Part shown: one piece after another, positions 9,927-19,242 of the stretch
Layout: each line of letters begins with the position of its first letter
Position numbering within the stretch: position 1 is the first letter of the stretch
Source of the DNA: Xanthomonas arboricola
GTDB taxonomy: Bacteria; Pseudomonadota; Gammaproteobacteria; Xanthomonadales; Xanthomonadaceae
DNA: 64,000 bases
Assembly (NCBI RefSeq): GCF_002940665.1
Contig: NZ_MIGY01000002.1
Location: 1-64,000, forward strand
Direction: 5' to 3'
Notes under the pieces: model-generated
The model's database searches: none
Told to the model about the DNA's origin: nothing
The model's input: only the letters and a program-made list of their open reading frames with translations
Translations under genes and position numbers: made by a program

Positions 9927-10364
9927 CTATCGTAGCCGCTGCGCCCACGTAGCGACATGCTGGCGCAGCGCATCGGCCTCGAAGCGCTGCGCGCTGCCGC
10001 TGCCCCAGACCGGGCCTGGCCAGGCCGCATCGCCCGGATGCCGGCCGACCAGATGCACGTGCAGCTGCCGCACGACGTTGCCCAACGCCCCGATATTGAG
10101 CTTGGCGACCCCGGGCTCGACCCGCAGCAACTGCGAGAGCTGATTGATCTCGGCCAGCAACAGGCGTTGCTGGCCGCCATCCAGATCGATCCATTCGCTG
10201 ACATCGGCGACCCGCGGCACCAGCACCAGCCACGGGAAGCGGCTGTCGTCCATCAGCCGCACCTGCGACAGCGGTCCGTCGGCGACGAACACGCTGTCCG
10301 CTGCCAGCCGCGCATCGAGTTGGAAGCCGCTCGCCTCGGACATGCCCGCTGCCGTCCCACTCAT
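9927..10364 (-). CDS. HIT domain nucleotide hydrolase
   Basis: The 145-residue protein belongs to the histidine-triad superfamily of nucleotidyl hydrolases and transferases. The signature is QLHVHLVGRHPGD (His-102, His-104, His-108), with the supporting segments FPWLVLVPR and GNVVRQ and the closing WPGPVWG. The chosen ATG at 10364 overlaps the dienelactone hydrolase stop as ATGA, which suggests coupled translation. An internal ATG at 10343 would give 138 residues. The family normally acts on AMP-linked or dinucleoside polyphosphates. The third His lies farther out than in the canonical HxHxH triad, as in a bacterial subgroup of this family, so the substrate is uncertain. Confidence 0.85.
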   Translation of the reverse strand: MSGTAAGMSEASGFQLDARLAADSVFVADGPLSQVRLMDDSRFPWLVLVPRVADVSEWIDLDGGQQRLLLAEINQLSQLLRVEPGVAKLNIGALGNVVRQLHVHLVGRHPGDAAWPGPVWGSGSAQRFEADALRQHVATWAQRLR

Positions 10365-11023
10365 CCCAGATGCGCTTCGAAAAAACCCAGGGTACGCTCC
10401 AGGGCACGCTCGGCGCTGTCGGCGTCGTAGTGGGTGGGGTCGATGCTGCGGTTGAAGGCGTGGCCGGTCGGATACACGAAGGTTTCCATTTGCGGCAGCT
10501 TCTCGCGGTGGGCCTGGATCGCCTCGGGCGGAATGCTGGTATCCCGCTCGCCGAAGTGGAACATCACCGGCGCTTTCGGGGTTTCGTCCAGCAATTGGGT
10601 GTTGCGCCCGCCGTAGTAGCTCACCGAGGGCAGGCCCAGGCGGATCGCCGACAGCAGCGCCACCGAGCCGCCCCAGCAATAGCCCACGGTGCCGACCTTG
10701 CCGGCGCGGCTGAGCAGGGTGGCGGCGGATTTGACCACCTCCACCGCGCGCTCCAGGCCGACCGCATTGGCCAGTGCCAGGCCGCGCTGCAAGCTTTCCT
10801 GGTCGTAGGGCAGCTGCACGTCCTTCTCCTGCAGGTCGAAGAAGGCCGGCGCCAGCACTTCGTAGCCGCGCGCGGCGTAATCGTCGGCCACCGCGCGAAT
10901 ATGTTCGTTGACGCCGAAGATCTCCTGGATCACCACCAGGCCGCCGCGCGGGCTGGTAGTCGGGGTGGCGTGCCAGGCGGCAACCTGGCCGTCGGGGGTG
11001 TCGAGCGTGGTCCAGTGACCCAT
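10361..11023 (-). CDS. Dienelactone hydrolase family protein
   Basis: This is a 220-residue alpha/beta hydrolase. The dienelactone hydrolase triad is visible: nucleophile Cys-116 in GYCWGGS, Asp-161 in FGERD, His-188 in PTGHAF, plus Glu-34 in QEIFG. A GGAG ribosome site lies about 5 bases before the ATG at 11023. Members hydrolyse lactones or small esters, and many are general detoxification enzymes. The lack of chlorocatechol genes nearby argues against a dedicated aromatic pathway. It overlaps the downstream HIT gene by four bases. Confidence 0.9.
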   Translation of the reverse strand: MGHWTTLDTPDGQVAAWHATPTTSPRGGLVVIQEIFGVNEHIRAVADDYAARGYEVLAPAFFDLQEKDVQLPYDQESLQRGLALANAVGLERAVEVVKSAATLLSRAGKVGTVGYCWGGSVALLSAIRLGLPSVSYYGGRNTQLLDETPKAPVMFHFGERDTSIPPEAIQAHREKLPQMETFVYPTGHAFNRSIDPTHYDADSAERALERTLGFFEAHLG

Positions 11024-11127
11024 GGGAACTCCTGATGCAGGACGGGGGAAGGCGCGCATTATCGACCGGATCGACGGCCCTGCAGGTGAGGGTCTCGCTG
11101 AGATGACCTCGCTTGCCCGGCGCACGG

Positions 11128-11157
11128 TTCAGAGCGCTGCCCGCGCGCCGCTATAAT
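11128..11157 (+). promoter_or_regulatory. Candidate sigma-70 promoter of rimO
   Basis: A perfect -10 box TATAAT (11152-11157) follows TTCAGA (11128-11133) with an 18-base spacer. It lies about 48 bases upstream of the rimO start codon, in the divergent region between the hydrolase gene and rimO. Confidence 0.6.
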
Positions 11158-11204
11158 TGCCCTACTCAGGCCCCAGGCCGCTCCGTTCCCAGGCTCCTGC
11201 TTCC

Positions 11205-12578
11205 ATGTCCCAGCTGAACCCCAAAGTCGGCTTCGTCAGCCTTGGCTGTCCGAAGGCGCTCGTCGACTCCGAACGCATCCTCACCCAGCTGCGCGTGGAG
11301 GGCTACGACATCGTGCCCAGTTACGACGCTGCCGATGTGGTGGTGGTCAACACCTGCGGCTTCATCGATTCGGCGGTGACCGAGTCGCTGGACGCGATCG
11401 GCGAGGCGATGAACGCCAACGGCAAGGTGATCGTCACCGGCTGCCTGGGCAAGCGCCCGGAACAGATCCGCGAGGCCTATCCGCAGGTGCTGGCGGTGTC
11501 CGGCCCGCAGGACTACCAGAGCGTGATGGAGGCGGTGCACGCCGCGTTGCCGCCGCGTCACGACCCGTTCGTGGATCTGGTGCCCGACTACGGCATCAAG
11601 CTGACCCCGCGCCATTACGCGTACCTGAAGATCTCCGAAGGCTGCAACCACCGTTGCAGCTTCTGCATCATTCCGTCGATGCGCGGGGATCTGGCCTCGC
11701 GCCCGGTCGATGAGGTGCTGCGCGAAGCCGAGCGGCTGGTCCGCGGCGGGGTCAAGGAATTGCTGGTGGTCTCACAGGACACCTCGGCCTACGGCGTGGA
11801 CCTGAAATATGCCGAGCGCCCGTGGCGCGACCGCATGTACCAGACCCGCATGAAGGCGCTATGCGAAGGCTTGTCGGAACTGGGCGTGTGGACGCGCCTG
11901 CACTACGTCTATCCGTACCCGCACGTGGACGATGTGATTCCGCTGATGGCCGAAGGCAAGCTGCTGCCGTACCTGGACATCCCGTTCCAGCACGCCAGCC
12001 CGCGCATCCTCAAGCTGATGAAGCGGCCGGGCGCAGTCGACAAGACGCTGGAGCGCGTGCAGCGCTGGAAGGCGATGTGCCCGGAGATCACGGTACGCTC
12101 CACCTTCATCGTCGGCTTCCCCGGCGAGACCGATGCCGAATTCGAATCCATGCTCGACTTCCTGGATCAGGCCCAGCTGGACCGTGTCGGCGCGTTTGCG
12201 TATTCGCCGGTGGAAGGCGCCAGCGCCAACGCGCTGCCCGATCCTGTGCCGGAAGAGCTCAAGCAGGAACGTCTGGCCCGCTTCATGGCCAGGCAGGCGG
12301 AGATTTCTGCCGCGCGTTTGGAATCCAAGATCGGCAGCGTGCAGCAATGCCTGGTCGACCTGATCGAAGACGACATCGCAGTGGCGCGCTCACGCGCGGA
12401 CGCACCGGAAATCGATGGGCTGGTGCATATCCAGAACGGCGGCGAACGCGGGTTGAAGGTCGGCGACCTGGTCGATGTGGAGATCACCGACAGCGACGAG
12501 CACGATCTGTTCGGCGATGCGCTGCCGGCCAATGTCGCACCCCAGCAGGGGCGCGCGTTGAATCTGCAGATGGTGTAA
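11205..12578 (+). CDS. rimO: Ribosomal protein S12 methylthiotransferase RimO
   Basis: This radical-SAM enzyme methylthiolates Asp-89 of ribosomal protein S12. The 457-residue protein has the three family parts. The N-terminal MTTase domain carries cluster ligands Cys-15, Cys-51 and Cys-80 (SLGCPKA, NTCGFID, VTGCLG). The radical-SAM core has Cys-147, Cys-151 and Cys-154 ([17 protein letters not shown]). The C-terminal TRAM domain is at about 390-457. The MRG sequence and length distinguish it from MiaB. The ATG at 11205 gives the family's usual N-terminus. The open frame reaches 11157 but overlaps the promoter. Confidence 0.96.
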   Translation: MSQLNPKVGFVSLGCPKALVDSERILTQLRVEGYDIVPSYDAADVVVVNTCGFIDSAVTESLDAIGEAMNANGKVIVTGCLGKRPEQIREAYPQVLAVSGPQDYQSVMEAVHAALPPRHDPFVDLVPDYGIKLTPRHYAYLKISEGCNHRCSFCIIPSMRGDLASRPVDEVLREAERLVRGGVKELLVVSQDTSAYGVDLKYAERPWRDRMYQTRMKALCEGLSELGVWTRLHYVYPYPHVDDVIPLMAEGKLLPYLDIPFQHASPRILKLMKRPGAVDKTLERVQRWKAMCPEITVRSTFIVGFPGETDAEFESMLDFLDQAQLDRVGAFAYSPVEGASANALPDPVPEELKQERLARFMARQAEISAARLESKIGSVQQCLVDLIEDDIAVARSRADAPEIDGLVHIQNGGERGLKVGDLVDVEITDSDEHDLFGDALPANVAPQQGRALNLQMV

Positions 12579-12606
12579 CTGGGTGCGGATTCGTCCGCAT
12601 CTGTCC

Positions 12607-12632
12607 GTAGGAGCGCACAAGTGCGCTCCTAC
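12607..12632. repeat. GTAG-type REP hairpin
   Basis: GTAGGAGCGCAC and GTGCGCTCCTAC form a perfect 12-bp stem with a 2-base loop. It lies between the convergent rimO and greB genes. The GTAGGAGCG end is shared with the larger elements at 20919-21063, 21260-21404 and 27737-27803. GTAG-ended REPs are known in Stenotrophomonas as SMAG elements. It could also act as a bidirectional terminator. Confidence 0.7.
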
Positions 12633-12657
12633 ATGTCAGCAGATTGCGAATGGATGC

Positions 12658-13164
12658 CTATGGGATCGCGTAATCCACCGACACCACCACGAAGGTGTGC
12701 TTGCCCGACGGCAACTGCGCTTCGAACTCGTCGTCCACGCGTTTTTTCAACAAGGCGCGCGCCAACGGCGAGTCGATGCTGATCCAGCCGCGTCCGGCGT
12801 CGGTTTCGTCCGGGCCGACGATGCGGTAGTGCAGCAGCTCGCCGCTGTCGGCGTCCTCCAGCTCGACCTGTGCGCCGAAGAACACCGCGCGCGGGTCGGT
12901 CGGCGCGGTGTCCACCACGCGTAGCGCTTCCAGGCGTTTGCTCAGATAACGCACGCGGCGGTCGATCTCGCCCAGCTGCTTCTTGCGATAGGTGTACTCG
13001 GCGTTCTCCGAGCGGTCGCCCTCTGCCGCGGCGGCGGCCAGCGCACGCACCACCTCCGGCCGACGCACGCGCCAGAGCTCTTCCAGCTCGGCCTTGAGCC
13101 GGGCGTGGCCGTCGGGCGTGATCAGTGCGGTGCTTTTTTCGGCAGGCGGGCGCCAGCGGCTCAT
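12658..13164 (-). CDS. greB: Transcription elongation factor GreB
   Basis: The factor rescues backtracked RNA polymerase by stimulating transcript cleavage. The 168-residue product has the N-terminal coiled-coil finger ([20 protein letters not shown]), the tip acidic motif [10 protein letters not shown] with the catalytic Asp/Glu pair, and the C-terminal FKBP-like domain ([13 protein letters not shown]). The family-length start is the ATG at 13164. The frame extends upstream to 13347 but the extension is not part of GreB. It is divergent from the rhomboid gene. Confidence 0.94.
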   Translation of the reverse strand: MSRWRPPAEKSTALITPDGHARLKAELEELWRVRRPEVVRALAAAAAEGDRSENAEYTYRKKQLGEIDRRVRYLSKRLEALRVVDTAPTDPRAVFFGAQVELEDADSGELLHYRIVGPDETDAGRGWISIDSPLARALLKKRVDDEFEAQLPSGKHTFVVVSVDYAIP

Positions 13165-13270
13165 GGGCGGTGCGTCGGACAGCGGGGGCGCGATGCTAGC
13201 GCGCACGGCCGGCTTGCGCATCTGCCGTCGCACGGCGAAGCTTTGCGCCTTCCGGGACACGGACGTTGTC

Positions 13271-14737
13271 ATGTTGCTGATGCCGCTACACAAACCCTGG
13301 TCGCGCCAGAACATTCCCTGGGTGACCCTGCTGCTGGTAATGATCAATGCGGTGGTCTACCTGGGCTATCAGCGCAAGGACGACGCGCTGGTCGAAAACG
13401 CGGTGCGCTACTACGTCGAATCCGGCCTCGGTGCGGTGGAGGCGCAGGCCCATGTGCGCTATTTGCAGCAGACCGGCGACACCAGGCTGCGCGCTGCGCG
13501 CCAGGCCAGGCTGGACAGCGTGCCGGCGCGGCAACGCCTTGCGTATCTGGCGCACCTGACGATGCACGACCTGGCCTTTACAGAGGCATTGCGCAGCGGC
13601 GCATTGTTCGAGGACGAGCAGCGTCTGCGCGAATGGCGCACATTGCGCGCGCCCTACGATGCGCACCTGTCCAGGGTGTTCACGCTGCGGCATCTGCAGC
13701 GTAGCTCCGAGTGGTCCCCTGCAAGGATGCTAACGGCCACCTTCCTGCATGGCAGTTTCGATCATTTGCTGGGCAACATGCTGTTCCTGCTGGCGCTGGG
13801 CACCTTGCTGGAAGGTGCGATCGGCAGCGGCTGGTTCCTGCTGCTGTACCTGCTGGGCGGGTTCGGCGCCAGCGCAGCCAGCCTGTGGTGGCGCTGGGGC
13901 GCGCCGAGCGGCGGCTTGGGCGCCTCCGGTGCGATCGCCGCCTTGATGGGCGCGTTCTGCGTGGTCTGGGGCAGGCGCAGGGTGCGCTTCTTCTACTGGT
14001 TCTTTGTGGTATTCGACTACGTGCGCGGGCCGGCGATCCTGCTGCTGCCGCTGTGGTTGGGCTGGGAGCTGTACAGCCTGCTATGGAGCGACAACGGCAG
14101 CGTCGCCTTCGAGGCGCACGCCGGTGGGCTGATCAGTGGCGCGCTGCTCGGTGTCGTACTGGTGCTGTTGCGGCGCACGCGCCCGGCCTTCATGCAGGAG
14201 AGCGAGGCAGTGCTGGTGGACGATCGCTGGGAGCGCGCGCAGCGGCATCTGGGACGCATGGAGAACGTGGAAGCCGAACGCCTGTTGGCGGAGCTGGCCA
14301 GCGAGCAGCCGCATAACCTGGACGTGGCGCTCGCGCGCTACCGCACCGCACGCAATGCCGGCCGCAACCAGGACAGAGTGCGGCTAGCGCAGACGCTGCT
14401 GCATCTGCACACACATCACGCCGAGCAGAGCCGCATCCAGCTGACGGTCGCTGCAGAACTGAGCAAGGCCGGGATCGGGTACGCGCCATCGGCACGCACG
14501 GCACTGATCGGCGCATGTCTGCGCACTGGATTGTTGGCCGATGCCGAACGTCTGTTGAAGGAAGGCGAGTCGGGGATGCCGCGCGCCGAGCTGGCGCACC
14601 ACTGGTTCGTGCTGGCCCTGCGACACGGCGAGCTGCAGGACGGCGCGCAGCGTGCGCGCTTGCTGCGTCAGCTGCTGGAGCAGTTCCCCGAGCAGGCGCA
14701 GGCCAGCAAGGCGCGCTTTTTGCTCGAGAACGGGTGA
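13271..14737 (+). CDS. Rhomboid family intramembrane serine protease with C-terminal TPR-like region
   Basis: The 488-residue inner-membrane protease cleaves transmembrane segments. The catalytic dyad is visible: Ser-219 in [11 protein letters not shown] and His-283 in [11 protein letters not shown]. The [14 protein letters not shown] helix supplies the conserved oxyanion and helix-2 motifs. A soluble insert of about 100 residues lies between the first helix (residues 10-30) and the core. After the last helix a cytoplasmic helical region of about 165 residues (from about 320) looks like degenerate TPR repeats. ATG 13271 or 13280 could start the protein. No substrate can be named. The neighbouring gene greB is divergent. 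Confidence 0.88.
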   Translation: MLLMPLHKPWSRQNIPWVTLLLVMINAVVYLGYQRKDDALVENAVRYYVESGLGAVEAQAHVRYLQQTGDTRLRAARQARLDSVPARQRLAYLAHLTMHDLAFTEALRSGALFEDEQRLREWRTLRAPYDAHLSRVFTLRHLQRSSEWSPARMLTATFLHGSFDHLLGNMLFLLALGTLLEGAIGSGWFLLLYLLGGFGASAASLWWRWGAPSGGLGASGAIAALMGAFCVVWGRRRVRFFYWFFVVFDYVRGPAILLLPLWLGWELYSLLWSDNGSVAFEAHAGGLISGALLGVVLVLLRRTRPAFMQESEAVLVDDRWERAQRHLGRMENVEAERLLAELASEQPHNLDVALARYRTARNAGRNQDRVRLAQTLLHLHTHHAEQSRIQLTVAAELSKAGIGYAPSARTALIGACLRTGLLADAERLLKEGESGMPRAELAHHWFVLALRHGELQDGAQRARLLRQLLEQFPEQAQASKARFLLENG

Positions 14738-15149
14738 GTGATTTCTGCTTGATCCGTGTTGCCAAAGCAAGCGGTGAGGGCTCCGTACACTCGACTCACC
14801 GGAGCTTTTGACCTGGCATTTGACTGCACTTGAAAGACACTGCTACGCGAGGTCCGGGTTGCTGTTGTGTCTTCTGCCTCGAGCAGAATTATCTAGCGCG
14901 GATGGATGAGTTGCAGAGCGGTGGATCTGCAGCCTGGCTGCAGGGACCTTGCCCGCCCACCCTCGCGGGACACGCCGCAAGTACGTCCTTGTAGGCTCTT
15001 ACGCGGCATCCATGCCGCGTAAGGTCCCGCGACGGTGAGCGGACAAGGACCAGCCGAGATGGTCGGTGTGCAGGGCTGCGAGCAGTGCATGTCGCAAGAT
15101 GCGCCAATTTTGTGGATTTACCTGTCGACTTTAAAATTTTGTTGGCCGC
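14738..15149. other. Intergenic region with palindromic repeat
   Basis: This stretch between convergent genes has no gene that I can support. Its central part (about 14960-15050) carries a nested inverted repeat, listed separately. The short frames on either strand lack family similarity. Confidence 0.6.
14970..15036. repeat. Nested palindromic intergenic repeat
   Basis: A perfect 12-bp stem CTTACGCGGCAT/ATGCCGCGTAAG (14998-15009 and 15012-15023) with a 2-base loop lies inside outer arms CTCGCGGGAC and GTCCCGCGA. GTAGG precedes the inner stem. Similar 'GTAGGCTCTTACGCGGCATCC' elements recur in Xanthomonas intergenic regions. It may end transcription from both convergent neighbours. Confidence 0.6.
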
Positions 15150-16424
15150 TCAAGCTGGTTGAATTGCCACCGCTTTCAGCGCGGCTCCCAGCTTCGCGCG
15201 TAGTGCATCGTCGTCGCATTGAGTCAGTGCGTTTTGCAGCACCGCGCGCGCCTGCTCATCGCGGCCGAACCGTTCGCCCAGCAGCAGGCCCGCATCCAGC
15301 GACCATGCCGGCATCATCCGATCGCGCGGCCATGCGGCAATAGCCGCAAGCAGGCCATCGGTCGCCAGCTGGAATTGCCCGGCCATCTTTGCGCGCTCGG
15401 CCAGCACGGTGGCCTGCTCAGGCGTCAGCGGGGTAAACGCGGAGTCGCCGTCCAGCGCTTCGCGCTGCAATGCGAGCGCGCGGCGCTCCTGTTTTTCCTG
15501 CAGCAGACGGTTGATGTACTGGCGGGTGTGCTCGCGCAGTTCGTCGTTGCGATGGTGTTGACGCAGCAGCCGTTGGTACAGCTCGTGCACCGCCAGGCTC
15601 ACCGCACGCGAACGCACCGCGCCGCGCAGCGCCTGAAATGCCTCGTCGGAATGTCCATCGCGCACGTACTGTTCTGCTTCGTCGAGCAGGCGTTGATCCG
15701 GGTCTTCGCGCTCGAACGCCGCGCCACCGCTGGGCATGTAGCCCAGTTCTTCGTGGTACTGGTAGACCAGATACCCCATCAGGTGGAAGCTGGCGAACAG
15801 GCTCCAGATCGAGGCGATTACCATCGTCGCCTCGCGCACGATCGGCGGCAGATACTTCACCGCAATGAAGATCGCCGCAGTGGCGCTGCCCTGGATCACG
15901 TACAGCAGACCGTATGCGGCCAGATACGGCCAGCCGATGCGCACTGCCATGTCGATCGACACGGCAGGATTGAGCGCGCGGCGCAGGCTGCCGTCGATGG
16001 CCAGCGCAATCATCATGCCCGGCAGCAGCAACTGGACTGCCAGATAGGCGATGGTCAGGCCAGGCTTGCCAGCCAGCACGCCCGCCGCAGCAATGACGAT
16101 GCCCAGCGCAAGCGCCAGCAGGACCAGCCGCAGCACCGCGCTGTCGAAGCTGTTGTAGCCCAGCCGGGGAGCGTCGGCTTGCCCGTCGGCGGTGTGGCGC
16201 AGGATGTCGAAGGCATAGGTGTAGGTCGCCATCCCCAGCACGCCGGCAACCACCAGTTTCAGGATGCCCGGCAGCACCAGCAGCGCGCTGCACAGCGTCA
16301 GCGCAATCAACGCGTACAGCGCCGATCCGCGCAGCGGATAGGTGGCGATGGCGGGAATGCGGGTCCAGAACGGTACCGGCGCGGCCTGCGCGGCAACCTT
16401 GCGTGCGCGAAAACGGTCTTCCAT
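15150..16424 (-). CDS. Multi-pass membrane protein with helical C-terminal domain
   Basis: This is a 424-residue protein of unknown function. After a short basic N-terminus there are about six hydrophobic helices between residues 25 and 235, an arrangement like DUF4013-type integral membrane proteins. The C-terminal half (from about 255) is soluble, helical and rich in Leu, Arg and Glu, and resembles TPR-like repeats (QYVRDGHSDEAFQAL, and LGERFGRDEQARAVLQNAL). A GGGGAG ribosome site precedes the ATG at 16424. The frame can be extended upstream to 16568, but that part lacks a ribosome site. Its layout of membrane core plus cytoplasmic helical repeats mirrors the rhomboid protein encoded on the other side of the repeat region. 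Confidence 0.75.
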   Translation of the reverse strand: MEDRFRARKVAAQAAPVPFWTRIPAIATYPLRGSALYALIALTLCSALLVLPGILKLVVAGVLGMATYTYAFDILRHTADGQADAPRLGYNSFDSAVLRLVLLALALGIVIAAAGVLAGKPGLTIAYLAVQLLLPGMMIALAIDGSLRRALNPAVSIDMAVRIGWPYLAAYGLLYVIQGSATAAIFIAVKYLPPIVREATMVIASIWSLFASFHLMGYLVYQYHEELGYMPSGGAAFEREDPDQRLLDEAEQYVRDGHSDEAFQALRGAVRSRAVSLAVHELYQRLLRQHHRNDELREHTRQYINRLLQEKQERRALALQREALDGDSAFTPLTPEQATVLAERAKMAGQFQLATDGLLAAIAAWPRDRMMPAWSLDAGLLLGERFGRDEQARAVLQNALTQCDDDALRAKLGAALKAVAIQPA

Positions 16425-16781
16425 GACGCTCCCCAGGCGTGTGATGTGACCGGATTGTGCGGTGGCGCGCGTCGTCACGCAATTGGGGGAAGGCGAGCCG
16501 ACTAAGCTGGATGGCCAGCGGCTGGCGACATGTCGCCGGCACGGTCCGGATATTGCCGGCCAGGCCATGCGTCAGTGCCGGCATTGCATCCAAGCTTGCT
16601 GTGTCCGATAGCATCGTGCGCGCATCGATAGGCCACCGATTTAGTGCATGCGTCATCTGTCTGACGCTCCAACTCAGCGACAGGTAAAATGGTGGCCCGC
16701 CGCAATCCTTGCGGCCCGTACGAGCGATCGGGCGCGCCGCGCCCCTGGCGCTGCCATCGCTCGCATCACAAGGAGTGTCGC
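16425..16781. other. Divergent intergenic region with structured nudK leader
   Basis: The region holds the promoter candidate at 16661-16690 and a leader before nudK. The leader has two inverted repeats: GCCGCAA/TTGCGGC (16699-16715) and CGAGCGAT/ATCGCTCG (16721-16728 with 16756-16763), just upstream of the ribosome site. I see no gene. Confidence 0.5.
16661..16690 (+). promoter_or_regulatory. Candidate promoter of nudK
   Basis: CTGACG (16661-16666) and TAAAAT (16685-16690) are separated by 18 bases. They match the sigma-70 consensus in four and five positions. The start codon is about 90 bases downstream. Confidence 0.45.
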
Positions 16782-17381
16782 TTGAATCCCTCTGCCACCG
16801 GCAACCCGCAGGTCCGCATTCGCAGCATCGATGTGCTCTCGGACAATTGGTATGTGCTGCGCAAGGTCACGTTCGATTTTCAGCGCAAGGACGGCCGCTG
16901 GCAGACCCTGTCGCGCGAGGCCTACGATCGTGGCAATGGCGCCACCATCCTGCTGTATAGCCGCGCCAAGCAGACGGTGATGCTCACCCGCCAGTTCCGC
17001 TTGCCGACGCTGCTCAACGGCAACGCCGACGGCATGCTGATCGAAGCCTGCGCCGGCCTGCTCGACCAGGACGATGCGCTGACCTGCATCCGCAAGGAAA
17101 CCGAAGAAGAAACCGGCTACCGCATCGACAACGTGCGCAAGGTGTTCGAGGCGTTCATGAGCCCTGGCTCGGTCACCGAACGCCTGTACTTCTTCGTCGG
17201 CGAATACTTCGACGGCGACAAGGTCAGCGAGGGCGGCGGACTCGAAGAGGACGGCGAAGAGATCGAGGTGCTCGAGCTGTCCCTTGATACAGCGCTGGCG
17301 ATGATCGGCTCGGGCGAGATCGCCGATGCCAAGACCATCATGCTGTTGCAGTACGCCAAGTTGCATGGCGTATTGGAGTAA
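16782..17381 (+). CDS. nudK: GDP-mannose pyrophosphatase NudK
   Basis: This Nudix hydrolase cleaves GDP-mannose to GMP and mannose-1-phosphate. The 199-residue protein follows the NudK family along its length: LSDNWYVLRKVTFDFQRKDG, YDRGNGATILLYS, RQFRLPTLLNGN, then the Nudix box at about residues 90-113 with the core RKETEEETGY, and MSPGSVTERLYFFVGEY. The start is a TTG at 16782, chosen because AGGAG lies 6 bases upstream (16771-16775) and it yields the family N-terminus. In a xanthan-type polysaccharide producer this activity would touch the GDP-mannose pool. Confidence 0.92.
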   Translation: MNPSATGNPQVRIRSIDVLSDNWYVLRKVTFDFQRKDGRWQTLSREAYDRGNGATILLYSRAKQTVMLTRQFRLPTLLNGNADGMLIEACAGLLDQDDALTCIRKETEEETGYRIDNVRKVFEAFMSPGSVTERLYFFVGEYFDGDKVSEGGGLEEDGEEIEVLELSLDTALAMIGSGEIADAKTIMLLQYAKLHGVLE

Positions 17382-17453
17382 GTTCACGCCAACACGCGGC
17401 AGCCTTTCAAAGCGACAGTGTCATCGCAACGTGTCGGCGGCGATCAGGGCTGA

Positions 17454-18959
17454 TCAACACTTCCCACCAAAAATACTACCGAAGATGCCGCGCACGATCT
17501 GCTGGCCGATCTTGTTGCCCACCGTGCGCGAGGTCTGCTTGGCCATCGCTTCGAGCATGCCCTGGCGGCGGCCGGTGCCGAACACGGCATCCTTGACGGC
17601 TTTTCCGAAACCGCTGTCCTGCGTTTCCTCGTCCTCGCGCGTGCGTGCCGGCGGTGCGGCGTTGTGTTCGGCGACCTGTTCGACGCGGCGCGCCAGCAGT
17701 TCGGCGGCCGATGCGCGGTTGATCGCGGTGTCGTAGCGGGTGCCGACCGGGCTGGCCGCGCGCACCTGCGCGCGTTCGGTCTCGCTGATGGCGCCCATGC
17801 GGCAGCGTGGCGGGGCGATGAGCGTTTGCTGCACCGGTGCCGGCACCCCCTTGCCTTGCAGCGGCGACACCAGCGCCTCGCCGGTGCCCAGCCTGGCGAT
17901 CGCCGTAGCCACATCGAGCTTGGGATTGCCCACGAAGGTCTGCGCCGCGGTCCTGACCGCCTTCTGGTCGCGTGGGGTATAGGCGCGCAGGGCATGCTGC
18001 ACGCGATTGCCGAGCTGGCCGAGGATGGTGTCGGGAATGTCGTCGGGAAACTGCGAGCAGAAATACACGCCCACGCCCTTGGAGCGGATCAGCCGGACCA
18101 CCTGCTCGATCCGCTGCACCAGCGCGGCAGGCGCATCGTCGAACAGCAGATGCGCTTCGTCGAACACGAACACCAGCTTGGGGTGTTCCAGGTCGCCCAC
18201 CTCGGGCAGACGCTCGAACAGTTCCGACAACAGCCATAGCAGGAAGGTGGAATACAGTTTCGGTTTGAGCACCAGTTGATTGGCCGCCAGGAGGCCGATC
18301 ACGCCGCGGCCGTCCGCAGACACGCGCATCAGGTCGGCCAGTTCCAGCGCCGGCTCGCCGAACAAGTGCTCGCCACCGTCCTGCGCCAGCCGCAGCAGGG
18401 CGCGCTGGATCGCGGCCACCGACTGGCCGGAGACCAGGCCGTAACGGGTGGACAGCTCCTTGCGTTCTTCCACCACCAATCCAAGCAGCGCGCGCAGGTC
18501 GTCCAGGTCCAGCAACAGCAGGCCGCGGTCATCGGCCAGTTTGAACACGATGTCGAGCACGCCGGACTGGGTGTCGTTGAGTTCCAGAATGCGCGCCAGC
18601 AGGGTAGGGCCCATCTCGCTGACGGTGGTGCGCAGCGGGTGGCCGAGCTGGCCGTACAGATCCCAGAACACCACCGGGCTGGCGGCCGGCGTGTAGTCGG
18701 CCATGCCGATCTCCGTGGCGCGCTGCAGCACGCCGGCGGCGCCGTCGCCCGCCACCGCCAGGCCGGCGACATCGCCTTTCACGTCGGCCAGGAACACCGG
18801 CACGCCCATGCGCGAGAAGCCTTCGGCCAGGGTCATCAAGGTCACGGTCTTGCCGGTGCCGGTGGCGCCGGCCACCAGTCCGTGGCGATTGCCGAAGCGC
18901 CCTTCCAGCACAACCGGGATGTCGTCGGTGACGCCTTTGCCGAGCAGGAACGAGGCCAT
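17454..18959 (-). CDS. HerA-like helicase/ATPase of the DUF853 (YjgR) family
   Basis: This is a 501-residue cytoplasmic P-loop ATPase. Walker A GATGTGKT is at residues 31-38. The Walker B-like strand LVFVFDEAHLLF is near 275. The family stretch with QFPDDIPDTILGQLGNRVQHALRAYTP follows. The C-terminus ends FGSIFGGKC, typical of YjgR-type proteins. Members are often called DNA helicase HerA-like, but no partner nuclease NurA is present here. The cellular role is not established. The ATG at 18959 gives the family N-terminus MASFLLGKG. It is divergent from the transglycosylase gene. Confidence 0.9.
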   Translation of the reverse strand: MASFLLGKGVTDDIPVVLEGRFGNRHGLVAGATGTGKTVTLMTLAEGFSRMGVPVFLADVKGDVAGLAVAGDGAAGVLQRATEIGMADYTPAASPVVFWDLYGQLGHPLRTTVSEMGPTLLARILELNDTQSGVLDIVFKLADDRGLLLLDLDDLRALLGLVVEERKELSTRYGLVSGQSVAAIQRALLRLAQDGGEHLFGEPALELADLMRVSADGRGVIGLLAANQLVLKPKLYSTFLLWLLSELFERLPEVGDLEHPKLVFVFDEAHLLFDDAPAALVQRIEQVVRLIRSKGVGVYFCSQFPDDIPDTILGQLGNRVQHALRAYTPRDQKAVRTAAQTFVGNPKLDVATAIARLGTGEALVSPLQGKGVPAPVQQTLIAPPRCRMGAISETERAQVRAASPVGTRYDTAINRASAAELLARRVEQVAEHNAAPPARTREDEETQDSGFGKAVKDAVFGTGRRQGMLEAMAKQTSRTVGNKIGQQIVRGIFGSIFGGKC

Positions 18960-19242
18960 TGCGCAGATCCGGTGGGAAAATCCGGATTCTAGCGGGCAAT
19001 CTGGCCGGGCAAACCGGGCGGGGATCGACCCCGGATTTCGACCGCGCTGTCCGGCTGCCGGCCGCCGACAGGCGGTGTAACGACGCGGCCGGTTTGCCAG
19101 CCGCCTGCCGCCCTTCCTCAAGGCATTCCAGGCCCGGTGCGCCACTGCCAAGCTAACGGCCCACTGACCCTGGGGCGCCGCCGCCTTGCCGCGGTGTCGT
19201 CCCGGCGGCTACCCTGCCTGCCTTTCCGCTGTACTGCCTACG

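Noticed and set aside
12992-13270. N-terminal extension of the rhomboid protease
   Set aside because: It is antisense to greB coding sequence. The ATG at 13271 starts directly before the first membrane helix.
17454-18959. Defence-type HerA system
   Set aside because: HerA-like ATPases can act in antiphage defence with nuclease partners, but the neighbours are a Nudix hydrolase and a transglycosylase, and the protein fits the housekeeping YjgR group.
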